From: Microcebus murinus
Taxonomy: Eukaryota > Chordata > Mammalia > Primates > Cheirogaleidae
Assembly (NCBI RefSeq): GCF_040939455.1
Contig: NC_134106.1
Span: forward strand, 79,181,001 to 79,245,000
Reading direction: 5' to 3'
DNA: 64,000 nt
Under the pieces are notes generated by a model that was given only the letters and a program-made list of their open reading frames with translations, had not been told where the DNA came from and ran no database searches. The position numbers and the translations under genes are program-made. Positions 36,849-49,776 of this stretch are shown here, piece by piece (within the stretch, counting starts at the first letter, position 1; each line of letters begins with the position of its first letter).

Positions 36849-38100
36849 AAACAACTTCATTTTTTAGTTTAAGTATATTTCATCCAATATTTAAGATATA
36901 TTAATATTAAAAAGGTGTTTGTCTATCTGAAATTTACATCTAACTGGGCACCCTGTACTTTATTAGACACGCCTAGCTGTACCCCTCCCCACTATTACCT
37001 CCAGACCCTCAGAGAAGCCTGTTATATCCAGTATCCCTGTGTAGTGGAAGACAGGAGTCTCCAGATGTGGTGATAAGACATCCCATGGTGACCAAGGAAA
37101 GGGAAAGGGACAGCGGGAGGGGGCATCACTACCTGAATCAAAAGCACTGCCTGGAAATCCCAAGGATGTTCTGGTGGGGTCTCTGCCTCCTGAAGTTGGA
37201 GCTAGCTTAGTTATTTTGTGTACTGCTGGCGTGGGTGACCCTGGGGCTGCAGGACTTGGTCTGTGATGACTGCATTTCCCCTTTAGGTCAGTGGACATTC
37301 TCTTGGGCATTTCACCCCTTTCCCCCTGACCCTGGGGTAGGGCACTTGTGTCCTACCAGGATGGGCATCTTGTAACCCCAGAGGACTGGGATGTCAAGGG
37401 TAGGACCAGATAGTACAATCCACTTATTCATGGCAGCTACCTGGGGAGTCCAGGGATGTCCTTCCTGCTTGAGGACCCCTGGGGGAGGGTGGCAGAAGCT
37501 GTCCTGGACCGTGACAGCTGCCCTTCTGACCGCAGCTGTGTCCACTACATTGTGAAGGCTCAGGCGCCCACCCAGTGCTCTGCAAGTTGCCTCTGCTGGG
37601 TGAAATGCTTGCACACCCTGCCAGGAACTCTTTAACATTTTTATTTTATTTTTCCTATACTAGATCCTAATATGATATGTGATGATTTAATCCTGGGAGT
37701 CAAGGGACAAAAATAGTAAAAGGGTCTGTTCTTAACCAGTGGGGTTCATGTCCACAGCCATGGACCCCATTGCATTGGGGTTCCAGAATGCTTCTAAATA
37801 GGGAGAATGATCATCATAGCATCTTGAATGCAATAAGTTGGATTAGATGACCTGGGGAATTATAAAGAACACAATAAGACAGTGATTTTGGACTCAAATA
37901 ATTTCCAGTTAAATGAAAAGATTGTCTTCTAAATACTTAACCTCCTTTGAGATAAGTAGTCTTCCTTTTGCTACAATAATTTCTTTTATGATCACATTTT
38001 TTGGAAACTACAATTTTGTAAGAACTCTACAAGGGATTTGGTTTTTCTGAAAATACATGCAACCTTCCCAAACACTTTGTTGTATCTTGTCACAGTGTAA
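36849..38100. other. Unassigned intergenic DNA
   Basis: Non-repetitive to the eye. The two minus-strand ORFs at 36,963-37,310 and 37,312-37,638 (115 and 108 codons) have no recognisable domain and no neighbouring splice signals I trust. Confidence 0.45.
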
Positions 38101-38104
38101 TAAA

Positions 38105-38330
38105 TGTTAGGTTGAAAAAATAAAGCAAGATTAGAGGGCACAGATGGCAGGAGGAAGCATTTTATTTTGGGTGATCAGGAGAGGCCTATCTGAGGTGAGT
38201 TTTGAACAGGCAGCGAGGAAGTAGACTATCTGGGGAATTGCATTTGAGTGGGAGGGAATGGCTAGTTCAAGAGCCTGGAGGCAAAGAGGCCAGCGTGGCT
38301 CTTAGGGAGGAAAGGAGGTCACAGACAGGT
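38105..38330 (+). repeat. Ancient interspersed repeat fragment, family not fixed
   Basis: 'GATCAGGAGAGGCCTATCTG', AGCCTGGAGGCAAAGAGGCCAG and CGTGGCTCTTAGGG belong to the same dispersed mammalian family as 28,350-28,480. Name uncertain. Confidence 0.4.
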
Positions 38331-39049
38331 GTGTTGGGGATTTGGGTTTGGCTGTGTCCTGCACACTGATGGAGGACACTGAACCTGGGCTGATCTGCCT
38401 TTGAAAAGGCACCACCTCCCTGCACCCCCTTGATGGGGGTGGGCTCCTGGGCCTGGTCCCTCCTGGCTGCTTCACAGCGGGGAGGCTGTCAGCATTTTAA
38501 GTCAGCTGCTCGCTCTCAGTGGTTTACAGCTCAGCCATAACACAGGCCTGGGTGACATGTGGCACCTCTCAGTGATTTACTTCCTCACCATTTCTATGTC
38601 TAGTGCCATTTAATGCTTGCCGGCCAAGTTTTCAGAGAGAAAAAGGAGGAATTAGGGGGCGGGGAGTTGGTTAAATTTTGTAGGGGTTTTTTTGTTTGTT
38701 TGTTTTGTTTTTAAACACGTAGAGCTACTTTTCAGTTGTTTTCTGAGATTATTTCCCAGCCCTTAAAAGGTTGTGGGGCAGCTGTTGGTGTAGTCTGTGG
38801 TAGTGCTCACTTCTAAGCAAGAGAGCCTAATCCCTTGCAAGCTGCCCTCTTCTCTACCAAGTATGGGGATGCTTCCTGGTGAGACAGCTGGGTTGAAAGG
38901 ACACTGTGTGCTGAGTGTGTGACTATGGGATAAAGACCTCAATTACTTAATATTTCACATGCTGTGGGCTGGGCTTCGGGCCAGGTGTTCCCACCCCCTC
39001 TGCCTCAAGATGGGATCCCCTCTGAGACCTCCAGCCAAGGTCTCTGCAG

Positions 39050-39215
39050 GGCTTCTCAACCTTTAGCGTGTATGTGAGTCACGTGGGGAGTGTGTGGAAA
39101 TGCAGCTTCTGATTCCATGTGTGGGGCTGGGGCAGCACCTGACAGTCTGCATTTCTAGTCAGTTCCCAGGTGATGCAGCCGATGCTACCGGTGCCGGAAC
39201 CACACTGAACACACC
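39050..39215. mobile_element. Small hAT MER element
   Basis: 'GGGCTTCTCAACCTTTAGCG', CTTCTGATTCCATG, GCATTTCTAGTCAGTTCCCAGGTGATGC, ending GAACCACACTGA: a near-complete small hAT (MER) copy. Confidence 0.6.
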
Positions 39216-39227
39216 TGGGATTTCGAC

Positions 39228-39525
39228 TGGGCTGTCCAATTGAAAGATTATGTAACACAAGCCACACATGGAACATAACATTTCCTAGTTGTCACATCAA
39301 AAAGGTAAAAAGAGATGACATTAAATTTAATAAGATATTTTATTTAATCTAATTTATGCCAAATAGTATCATTTCAATATGTAATCAATATAAAATTCTG
39401 AGATGCTTTACATTTATTTTCTGTAATAAGTCTTTGAAATCTGAAATTTGTTTTACACTCATAGCACATCACAGTTCAGACTAGTGACATTTTAAGCACT
39501 CATATGGCTTATGGCTCCGGGTTTG
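39228..39525. mobile_element. MER-class DNA transposon copy
   Basis: 'GGCTGTCCAATTGAAAGATT', TTTCAATATGTAATCAATATAAA, GTCTTTGAAATCTGAAAT, CATATGGCTTATGGCTCC: a known non-autonomous DNA element; subfamily not fixed. The neighbouring 38,340-39,040 and 39,530-39,980 hold nothing I can name beyond a weak MIR-like trace at about 39,815-39,905. Confidence 0.5.
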
Positions 39526-39984
39526 GAAGGTGCAGATCTAAATCTGGCTTGAATACCTCAGGTGATAGGGAGCTCACTATCTTCTGGGAAGTCCACTCCA
39601 TATTTGCATGATCTGAGTTGGGAGTTGACCGTAGGACTAGCTGGGAGACCCAGCTTCACTCTCTAGGTCCCCAAGCCAATTGGCATCCTCTGTGAGTCAA
39701 GTACCTCATTCTTCTGCCTCAGGTAGTCCCACAGCAGCCCCTAGATGGTTTCTGTGGTTGGTCTCAATCTCCACTTTCCTTGTTGAAGAACATGGCTCAG
39801 GGTATATCCTCAGAGTGGCAGAGTGATATTCTCAGGGAGACCCAGTCAGGAGGTGGCAGAGGTAGGACTTGAAGTCAGGACTTTGAAACATTTTCTCCCT
39901 CTATTGTTGGAGGCTCTGGTGCCTTTAGTGTGACATGGTTTCAGAGGACCTTCCAGGTCCACTCACGCTCCTGCAGACACACTT

Positions 39985-42577
39985 AACTTCTATTTATGTG
40001 ATGAATTGCATTTATAGATATATGAATATTGAAACATCCCTGCATCTCTGGGATGAAGCCCACTTGGTCATGATGGATTATTTTTTTGATAAGCACCTGA
40101 ATTCAGTTTACTAGGATTTTATTGAGCATTTTTGCATCTATATTCCTAATGGATATTGGTCTGTAGTTTCTGTCTTTTGTTTTGGTTTGAGGGTGATGTT
40201 GCCTTTGTAAAACGTTTGTGGAGGATTCCTTCCTTCTCATGTTGTGGAATTATTTCTGCAGGACAGGCCCATGTTCATCTCTGTAGGTCTAGTTAAATTC
40301 AGGTGTAAAGCCATCTGGTTCGGTATTTTTTTAAGGAAGGTTTATTATTGCTGCTGCAATTTTGATACTTGATATTGGTCTGTTCAGAAAACTATTTCTT
40401 CTTGATTGAGCCTAGGGAGGCTGTATGTTTCTAAGAGTTTGTCCATTTCCTCCATGTTTTGAAGTTTATGTGTGTAAACCTTTTTATAGTCTTTATAGAT
40501 ATTTTGTATTTCTGTGGTATCAGTTATAATTACTCCTTTTTCATTCCTGATTGAGATTATTAGAGTCCTTTCTTTTCTGCTTCCGGTTAATCTAGTGAGA
40601 GCTGTCAATTTTATCTTTTCAAGGAAGCAACTTTTTATTAATCTTCTACACAGTTTTTTTATTATTGATTTCATTTAGTTCTGCTCTGATTTTTGTTATT
40701 TTTTTTCTTCTGCTGGGTTTGGGATTGCTTTTCTTTGAGATGCAGTTCTTTGAGATGATTCATTGGATTGTTGCTTTGTGATCTTTCTGTCTTTTGGATG
40801 TAGGCATTTATGGATATGTATTTTCATCTCAGGACTGCTTTAGCTGTGTCCCACAAAGTTCAATAACTTATATATTATTCAACATTTAGTTGAAACAATT
40901 TTTTGATTTCCAACTTAATTTCTCCCTTAACCCAATAATTTTTCAGCAGAATATTGTTTTGTTTCCATGACTTTGTGTAGAGATGAGAGTTTCTGTTGGA
41001 GTTGATTTCTAATTTTATTCCACTGTGGTCTGAGAAGATGTATAAAAATAGAAAAATAATTTCTATTTTTTTTAATTTGTTGAGACACACTTTGTGGCCT
41101 AGGATATGGATAATCTTAGAGAATGTCCCATGAGCTGATGAGAAAAACATATATTCAGTGGTTTTTAGGTAGAATGTTCTGTAACTGTCAGTAAGGCCTA
41201 TTTGTTCTAGAGTTCTGTTTAAGTCCATTGTTTCTTTATTTTCTGTTTGCAGGATCTGACCTGTTCTCTCAGAGGTGTGTTGAAGTTTCTGGCTATTACA
41301 GTGGTGCTGTTTATCATTTTGTTTAGATCAAAGTAGGATTTGGTTTATGAATCCTGGTGCACCTGAGTTAGGTGCATAAATATTTAGAATTGTTATGTCT
41401 TGTTGAATTATACCCTTCACCATTATATAATGACCATCTTTGTCCTTCATTACTTTTGTTGAAGAGTAGGTTATCTGAAATCAGAACTGCTATGCCAGCT
41501 TTCTTTTGGCTTCCATTAACGTGGAATATTTTTTTCCATCCCTTCACCTCGAGTCTGAAAGCATCCTGGTGGGTTAAATGTGTTTCCTGACAATAGATAC
41601 TTGGCTTGTGTATATTTATCCATTGGCCAGCCTATGTCTCTTTAGTGGGCAGTTCAAGCCATTCACATTTATTGAAATAATTGATAAATGGGACAGATTT
41701 CTGTTCATTCTGTTGAGTTAAACTTTGTTACTTTGTTTTTTCTCTTCAGCCATTGTGGTATCTGGCCTTTGACCTTTAGGATGATTTTATACTGGTGTTT
41801 GTTGTGCTAATCCATGTGTAATGCTGTTCTGAGTACTTCCTGGAGGTCAGGTTTTGTCTTGATGAATTCCCTCAGTCTTTGCTTGTCTGAGAAGGTCTTT
41901 ATTTCTCCTTCCTATAAGAAACTTAATTTTGCAGGATATAAGATTGTAGGCTGGGCATTATTCTGTTTGAGAAGAGTGAGAATGGGGCCCCAGTATCTTC
42001 TGGCTTGTAAGGTCTCAGTTGAGAAGTCTGCAGTTAGTCTGATGACTTTCCTTTGTAGGTTACCTGTTTCTTTTGCCTTACAGCTCATAGGAGGGCCTCT
42101 TTCATGTTTATTTTGGCCAGTCTGATGACAATGTGTCATGGTTTCTTCCTGTTTGCAATCAATCTCTCAGGATTCCTTTGACCTTCTCGTACCTGGATAT
42201 CCAGATTTATAGCAACGCCAGGGAAATCGTCCTCCATCATATCCTGAAATAGTTTATCAAACCCTTGTGTATTTACTTCTTCACCCTCAGGGATGCCTAT
42301 ATTTATCATGTTAGGCCTCTTCACACAATCCCACATTTATTGTGGGCTTTGCTATTTCTCTTATTTCTCTGCTCTACCTCTGTGAATGACTTGTATAATT
42401 GAAAGGTGTTATCTTCAATCCCTGAGATTCTTTCTTCTACCTATTTGATCTACCCTATTCTTGAGGCTTTCCACTGTTCTTTGTAATTCCTTCAACAAAT
42501 TCTTCATTTACTGAAGTTCTGTTTCATTCTTCTTTAATATTTCAATTTCTTTACTGAATTTTTCTTCAAAGTCCAAG

Positions 42578-42627
<50 letters not shown>

Positions 42628-44345
42628 GTTTCTTTGTGTTGGGTATCCATTTTCTTTTGCATATCATTGAGTTTTCTTACAATCCATGTTTGAAATCCCT
42701 CTTCTGTCATTTTAGTGTTTTGCATTTGGTTGATATCTATTGCTATACAGGAGGTGTTCCCTTTAGGGGGTGTCCTTTCAGTTTGATTCTTCATACTTCC
42801 GGTGTTCTTTCTCTGATTCCTTCCCATCTGGAGCAGCTATTGCTTCTTAGCTTTGGATTTTAGATACTGACATGCCCAGTTTAGTCTCTGAGCTAGTATG
42901 TGGTTCTTGTGGGTGAGATTCGACTACACACTGTATGAAGAGTCAGTAAATGTAGCAAAAGTACATGCAAATTTACCTTCCTGCAATAGGTGACGCTTGT
43001 GGAAGGAGCAAGCTGCAATGCTTTTGTGTCCTGTGACCAGCTGTCTTTCCTCTGGAGAGGCTCTCTACTGTGCCTCAGGTGGTGGCTGAGACTCTGTGAC
43101 ATCCAGGTATTCTTATTCTCTACCTCAGCTGGGTGAGGTGGGGGAGTGAGGTTGGCAGGGTGTTGGGTGAGCCTGCCCTCAAGCTCCACAGATGCTTTGA
43201 GCAGGGTGCAAAGTTCTATTTCTCTGCTTCTGGGCAAAGCTGCCAGCAAGAGGCTGAAATGGCCCCACTCAGCCGAAAAATCTGCGTGTGGAGGTGGGGC
43301 TTTCTGAGATCTGCAGTTTGACAGTCTGGAGCAGGTCACTCCTTCCCAGCCTCCCCTATTCTGTTGTTTTTCCTAGGCCTCTGCCAGCATGGAGGACCTG
43401 AAGACAGCAGAGCTGCCATGACTGTGATGTCCAGGATCACACCGTGAGCTGGGAGCATGGCCCTTCCATGGGAGGAGGGTTGTCCCTCATGCACTGCAGC
43501 TAGGACACACTCCAATCTGCCCCTGAAGGTACACATGCCTGAGTAGACTAGTTCACAAATATGGCATCTGTGCCCCCAGGCAATGCGATCAAGTCCTGGG
43601 TGTACAGGATCTGGTCTGTTGGCCTATCCTCCGGGCCCTGTAGATTAATCCCCGACCCTTCCAGGGAGAAGAATGCTGGTCTCAAGTCACCCATAGGGTT
43701 CCCAGGCTGGATAAATGTCTCTCTGTCCTGGGATTCACCCTGCTCCACTGGAATCACCAGGTAAGCAGCATCAGAAAGGGCTAGCGGGTAGGGAGATCAC
43801 AGTCCAAGTAACACTCAGTCCCTGCACGGCCCCAAGAGGGAAAGTCCAATTCCCTGTGGATGCCTCTGGGTGGTGGGTAAATTGTCTCTTAGCAGCAGCA
43901 GGTAGGGGAGGAGAAGGGAAGAATGAAGCAATATGGTGCTTGCATATTGGCTTAGGACTGTTGGGCAGGATGTGTTCCAAGGGAGCTGGGAGCCTGGTGC
44001 CATGTCCACAAGAGGTTCACTGCTCACTGGAGGCAGCCGTCTCTGGGCTGCTGTTAGCAAGTCTCTCCAGTAGATGGGGAGCCTACCAGCAGTGGGAGTT
44101 ACAACAGAGGGGAAATTTAACTGCTCCACCTACTCTTGTCACTGATCTTCCAGCCTCTCTGGGTTTAGTCTGCAGATGAGTCCCAATCCCAGCGTAGCCC
44201 CCAGCATGGCCCCAGGGCCTCCCCATCCATAGCACCACCAGCAGCCATGGGGAAGCCAAAAAGAAACCTCTCTCCAAGCTGGGCAGCCAGATGGGAAGAC
44301 CTCTGTCTCTCCCTCTCAAGAGGGCTGGGGCCATAAGGGGCTAGC
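39985..44345 (-). mobile_element. L1 with 5' UTR, ORF1 and 5' half of ORF2; 3' half missing
   Basis: Read on the minus strand: 5' UTR (about 44,345-42,830, GC-richer); ORF1 start MGRNQRKN at 42,827; ORF1 RNA-binding part (IPEGEEVNTQ, about 42,290) and C-terminal part (VIRLTADFSTETLQARRYWG, about 42,040-41,980); ORF2 endonuclease (about 41,600-40,870); start of reverse transcriptase (LLETYSLPRLNQEE, about 40,420-40,390) ending at about 39,985. Frames are broken by stops and by a (GT)n expansion in ORF1. No RT active-site part, ORF2 C-terminus, 3' UTR or poly(A) is present. Confidence 0.85.
42582..42626 (+). repeat. (GT)n microsatellite inside L1 ORF1
   Basis: About 22 GT units. On the L1 coding strand it reads as a Thr-His run in the N-terminal part of ORF1. 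Confidence 0.97.
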
Positions 44346-44509
44346 TAGGAGATTTACCAATTTTATGTTAAGAATGTGCTGTACATTGCTTGCCCAAAAG
44401 ATCTGCTGCAGACGACTGAAGAAGGTGGTGCCAGTGAATGTGGACAGCTGAAGCAGCAAGAGCAAGTATGTGAGGTGGTCTAGCCATGCTTTCTGCATCT
44501 CATTTTATT

Positions 44510-44650
44510 TACTATGGTTTTGCTGACATTGTTTTTAGTAGACAAGTCATAGATGAATACATCTATGGAGTACAATGTGAAGTTTCTATAAATGTGCACT
44601 ATGTGGAATGGTGACATAAAGGTAATTAACATATCTGTCACCTCAGAAAG
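44510..44650 (-). mobile_element. Older L1 3' UTR fragment
   Basis: TCTATGGAGTACAATGTGAA followed by ATGTGGAATGGTGACATAAA and GTAATTAACATATCTGTCACC is a reversed L1 3' UTR of an older primate/mammal subfamily. Confidence 0.5.
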
Positions 44651-44659
44651 GCATATGCA

Positions 44660-46725
44660 GCATGATGTCACTTACCTGTGGTATCTGCAAAGCTGACCTC
44701 ATAGAAGTAGAGTAGCTTGATGGTGATGAGAGGCTGGGGGATGGCAGAGGGAGGGCATTGGTAGTTGGTCACAGGGCACAGAGTTTCAGACAGACAGGGG
44801 GAAGAAGCCGTGACATCTGTTGCACAGCAGGGTGCAAGAGTCAATGAGCATGTCCTGAACAATTAAAATACCAGAGAGTCCCCTTCAAATGTCTTCTTGC
44901 ATTTAGAATGGAGAGAGGGAAGACCCTGAGCTCCCCGGATCCTGACAACACGGAGTATGAGGTCTGCCAGGGGTGGACTCACAGCTCCGCGTGGAAGCCA
45001 CTCAGAAGCAGCCCGTGCTCCTCAGAGAGGGATCCCAGCGACAGTATAGTGAGCTGCAGCACAGCCTGGAGCCCTGGAGACAAGAGGGCCCCTCTGGCCC
45101 CACTGGATTCCCTTTGTTTCCCAGTGTGGATTTTCTTACGCAGCCCAGTGAGCACTCACCCCATGTAACTATCCTTAATATCTATCCCTGGCTCTCGCCC
45201 CTTCAGCAATGCTTGTTTTGGGTTTTTTTGTTTTTGTTTTTTAATGTCATCACATGTTATGATCCAAATATGGGAAATTCAAATACATTTGAATTATTTT
45301 GGGAGGTAACTTTATTTCCAGGAACCCATAGTTCCAATTCTCTGGAAGCTTTCATCCTTCTGAGCTCTTCTGAACTTGCAAGCTGCTTATTAGGTCAGTT
45401 TAGCTGACCTATGTTCCTGGGTCATTTTTACCCCAAGGTCTAGTAGATCATTTTGTTAAGGCGATAGAATATTCCAGATTGGTATTCTCTTGTCTTTCAG
45501 CTCTTTCCTGAGAATAGATGGATGTTGAAGGATCATTCAAACCTGTCTAGTCTTATTAGTTGACTTTCTGTAGTTTTCAGAGCAGAAGACACAAGTTGGA
45601 AACTAAATTGCACTGTGCCCTAGATTCTGCAGTTTCTAGTTACAAATCCTTATTGTGTGAACCAGGAGAAAAAGGTGAGTGGAGAACTGACTATATTTTC
45701 CTCTATTGCGTTATTTTATATCACTTTAATTCACTGAAGACTTTTGAAGGAAATATTCTATTTGATTTAGTGAGAAGTAGTGTGAGAATTCTGTTTTGTC
45801 AGATTAATAACAAATTTGTTCAGAAAGTAATCACTGTGAAATCATGTATCATTGCTATGGATGCTTCTGATTACAAAAGAGGCAAAGGGAAGATTTGGGG
45901 CAGGAGCATCTTAAATTTTGAAAATGATAACTTTTTCTGTTGTTTTGGCTTTGGTTTTAATTTAGTGGTTGTAAACATGAAGAAAAGTGTGTGCAAAATA
46001 ATGACATAGAATGTGACAATAAGGGCTTCCTTGGGTAAAATAAGAAAGAAGGACAATGGATGAGGGGATTTACTTACATTTACTGTTGAAAAATTTATTG
46101 TGATAGCAAATGGTAACATTTTTTCAAGACTACAGGTGTTGTACTTCAAATCAGGAAACCCCCAGAACAGGATTACCAAAAAGGCAAAATGAGAATTTCC
46201 TCAAGGCTTAGTCTGATTGATTAGTCTAGTTGCTTTTGATGCCATTGCACATTGATTTATGCTAGTTATATTTTTTCAAAAGAGCAACTAAAAAATAAAA
46301 TGTGACTTTCTAGACTTTGGATATTGGGCTCTATAGATTCTTAGGTTCAGCAGTTCTAAGTCTTTAAAAAAGTCAACATACATGAAAACAAAACAAGGAC
46401 CATGACATCCAAATATTTTTCTAGCTCATTTTGTTCTACAGATGCATGATTAATTTGGAGTACGTGAGTTCTGGCTTTATCCATCATTCATCACAGTACA
46501 TATAAAATATAGTGAGAACGGTTATAATAGTGAAAAATGTATAGCCATCTAAATTTGTCCCTGAAGTCAGAATTGAATTATTTTCTTGATTTCCAACCTC
46601 TGCTCTTACCCATGTGTTTATAGGAAAATTAAGAATATTTTACTTCTAACTAACTTGATTTTCACCCTAGGAGGTTCTCTATTGTATTTTAAATTTTCCC
46701 ATAGTAATTTTATTCTATATGGGAA
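44660..46725. other. Unassigned intergenic DNA
   Basis: About 2 kb without a recognised gene or repeat. The two ORFs near 45,000-45,400 and 45,560-46,009 (144 and 149 codons) have no domain or homology I can see. Confidence 0.45.
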
Positions 46726-46729
46726 TAGC

Positions 46730-46870
46730 TCCTTGAAGAACAGACCCTTTACTGCCTTGAAATCAGATTGCATCTCAGTTCTACTACCTATGAACACGAG
46801 CAGGTTGCTTAGTCTCCCGGTTCTGAAAGGGGAAGTAATAGCTGCCCTACTTAAGTAAGATAATGCTTGG
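46730..46870 (+). repeat. MIR fragment
   Basis: 'TCAGTTCTACTACCTATGAA', CAGGTTGCTTAGTCTCCCGG, GGAAGTAATAGCTGCC and TAAGATAATGCTTGG follow forward MIR. Confidence 0.6.
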
Positions 46871-46989
46871 GAAATCACCATGGAAACTTACAGAAGTGGT
46901 AGGTATTCTTTTTAAGGGTAGCATTTTAGAACAAGAAGAAAAGGAATAGGTTACACTGGACTACCTACCAAATGCCATAGCTTTGTGAG

Positions 46990-47190
46990 GCCTTAACACA
47001 TACACAATAGCTCCTGTAATCCTCTGACATAGGCGTTGTGATCTTCATTGTATAAATGAGAAAACTGTGATTCAAACATACAAACTCTGCCATGTGTGAT
47101 GTTCAGCTCTAGTAAATGGTGGCATCTGGGTTTGAATTCAACTTTCATTCCAAAGCTTATACCCTTTCCACTACCATGTGCTGTCTAGTA
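46990..47190 (-). repeat. MIR
   Basis: ACATAGGCGTTGTGATCTTC, TATAAATGAGAAAACTG, GGGTTTGAATTCAAC, CTTTCCACTACCATGTGCTG: reversed MIR. The DNA from 47,200 to 48,370 shows nothing else I recognise. Confidence 0.65.
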
Positions 47191-48398
47191 TTTTATAAAA
47201 TATTTGATACAACGTAGATTTCTGTTATCCAGTGACCTGAAATACAGTTTGGAAATTAGGTTGAGAAATCTTTAAAGTGGCCCCCCAAAGGTTATGAGGG
47301 GATTGCAAATGTGTACCTTCTGTGACTGATACCCACACATTTCTGGCCCCCAAATAAACCATAGGGCTATGCTTTTGGAAATTATATCACATCCAGAAGT
47401 TCCTTTATTTGTTGAATGAGAAGGCTAGATGAAATGATTTCTCAAGTTTTGCTGAGCTCCAGCATTCTGATGGTAAGAAGGAAATAAAACACACATTTAA
47501 TATAAATTCCCTGATTCTGTCCATCACTCCCTTTCTTCCTTACTTCCTTACATTATTCTTCCTTTTCTACTTCCTTTCCAGAAGTATGAAGAGAATACCT
47601 CCTGGACACCAGGCACTAAGTACTGTCATCAAGCTCAATAAATATATTTGCTAGATCAATTTTCTTTGTTAATTTTTCTAATGTGGAATATATTAAAGAG
47701 CCTAGTGACCAGTACTTCTTAGATGAAGAGATCATTACAATTTGCATTTAACCTTCCTTCCAACTCTCATGAACTTGCTTCTAAACATATTATAAAATTA
47801 AGTTTAGAATTATGAATCTAAACTTTAGAAAGGGAAATGAAAATATGAATGAGGACAATCAAGGATGAAATAGTACTTTTAACAATATATGATTGTGAAT
47901 CTTAGCATGATGGTACTGGTAATATTCTCAAATTTCACATCTTACAAAGGCAGAATTCCTGCTATCCTTTCTTTTTTCTAGTTACATAAGTCATAAACAC
48001 TTAAAATTAGTTATGTCTCCATTATACATGGCCATATAGTATAGAATCAAATTTTCTTCTGGCAAAGGAAACCCAAATATACATTTCTATGGTACTGTAT
48101 TTGTTGATATAGTAAAACAAAACAAGCCCCCTGGATATTTGTTTGTCTTCTTGGAAAAATAATATCCTAAAGAACATGAAAGAGGAAAACAATGTTAAAG
48201 CTTGTGTTTTCCAATATGTACAAATCCTGCATCTGTGCTGGTTACAAACTAAACTCATAACCAAATTTGCAGCCTTTGTGGAGTCTGATTGGAATGGTTA
48301 AATAATGTGAATTTTGAAGAACACTGAAAACCTCCCAGATGGATGCCACACAGCTCAGCTCATGTGTTTCTTCCAGGTGTAGTCTCAGAAGAGGATTT

Positions 48399-48734
48399 TG
48401 GTTTACATGTAACACTGGCCTGAAGGACCAAGGGGCAAGTTTGCTTTTCACAAGTCCAATGATAATCATGATAGTTAATCTTTAGTTAATGATGTGAATC
48501 TTGTTTCTCAATATGCCTTTTGGTCTATACCAATGTATGCCTTCCATGTATTGATTTATGACTTCAACTATAACCCCTGTCTCCCCGAAATATAGAAAAC
48601 CAAAACTAAACCTGGCACAGCCAGTCCACTTGCTTAAGGCTTCTTGAGAGTGGCTCTGGGTCATGGTCTTCAAATTTGACTCAGAATAAACCTCTTAAAT
48701 TATTTTACAGAGTTTGGGTTCTTTTCTGTTGACA
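48399..48734 (+). mobile_element. ERV LTR (outer left, 5' LTR of left copy)
   Basis: R/U5 side is clear: AATAAA at 48,685-48,690, then TTATTTTACAGAGTTTGG and an ACA end at 48,734, four bases before the primer-binding site. The mirror copy is 63,664-64,000. The U3 start cannot be fixed; 48,399 is only where the mirror copy runs out at the window edge. Over 48,480-48,734 I count about six differences from the mirror copy, about 97-98% identity. Confidence 0.8.
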
Positions 48735-48738
48735 AGAC

Positions 48739-48756
48739 TGGCACCCAACATGGGGC
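48739..48756 (+). other. Primer-binding site, tRNA-Lys type (left)
   Basis: An 18-base match to the 3' end of a lysine tRNA of the Lys1,2 type, four bases after the LTR end. I count two differences from the expected complement, both CpG-to-CpA changes, as expected from methylated-CpG decay. The mirror site is at 63,642-63,659, with only one of these changes. Confidence 0.8.
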
Positions 48757-48863
48757 TCAGAGAAGACTCAAGACCCCCGAAGGAGCAGCCAGGACTCAGC
48801 ACCAGGTACTGGCATCATCGTTTTTGGCTCCCCCGACTCCAAGTTTCTCCTCTGGCTGAAATG

Positions 48864-48869
48864 GTAAGT
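48864..48869 (+). other. ERV leader splice donor (left)
   Basis: GTAAGT consensus about 107 bases after the primer-binding site, where retroviruses place their major 5' splice donor. It is conserved in the mirror copy within the same surrounding sequence (CTGAAATG before it). Confidence 0.6.
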
Positions 48870-49448
48870 CCTGCTGAGCTCTGGACCTCCTCCTTTTAGT
48901 TGATGGACATGGTTTACTCTGAGTTGGTTCTTTTCCCAGGAATTGATGTTTGAGATCCTAATTTTGATTTGGAGGTACATCCTAAAGGGTCTTCTCCACT
49001 GTCTTTTCACCCTAAAATTAATCTAAGTTGGCTTTTCTGTGCATTTTTGTGAAAGAGGAAACTGAACTATCTTTTTTGGAGCGAAATGAGAGACTGGGTT
49101 CCTGAACTCCAAGAAGAAAAGGCATTTTACTCCTCCCAGCCAAAATGTTCTCGTAGGTGAACAGGGTCCTGAGAGGGAGCTGTCTGGGGCAATTCCTCAG
49201 GGCACGAGTGGCCATAAAGGGAATCCCACAACACATTAATTAAAGGAAGGCTCATCCAGGAAACACATATAAGAGCTGATCACTCGGCATTTTGAGCCCT
49301 TGTGGAGGTGTACTAGATTCCTGAAGGGAGACACTGAGAAATGTAAGAGTGTAGGACAGTCTGGGTCATGAAATCTCCCGGAGGCCTGGCCCACAATCAG
49401 CACACTATGGTTCATGACACCAAACCCTACACTCCCGTTCGGTTGCTC

Positions 49449-49776
49449 TTTTTTTTTTTTCTGAGCCAGAGTCCCACCCTGTTGCCCCTGCTAGAGTGCC
49501 ATGGCGTCAGCCTAGCTCACAGCAACCTCAAACTCCTGGGCTCAAGCGATCCTCCTGCCTCAGGCTCTCAAGTAGCTGGGACTACAAGCATGGGCCACCA
49601 TGCCCGGCTAGTTTTTTCTATATATTTTTAGCTCTCTGACTAATTTCTTTGTATTTTTAGTAGAGATGGGGTCTCGCTCTTGCTCAGGCCAGTCTTGAAC
49701 TTCTGAGCTCAAAGGATCCTCCTCTCTGGCCTCCCAGAGTGCTAGGATTAAAGGCGTGAGCCACTGCCCCTGGTCT
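49449..49776 (-). repeat. Lemur Alu shared by both ERV arms (left)
   Basis: Reversed strepsirrhine dimeric Alu from the T-run at 49,449 to CCACTGCCCCTGGTC. The same insertion sits in the mirror position at 62,616-62,952, within the same flanks (a GAGCGACCGAA-type left side), so it predates the pairing of the arms. Confidence 0.9.

Noticed and set aside
36963..37638. Two consecutive minus-strand ORFs of 115 and 108 codons as a possible unknown gene
   Set aside because: Low-complexity composition, no domain, no splice signals, no codon pattern distinguishing them from chance; no exon of the expected neighbour (CHST10 in human) could be recognised either.
42534..42863. ORFs with Thr-His or Val-Cys runs
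   Set aside because: They are products of the GT microsatellite within L1 ORF1.
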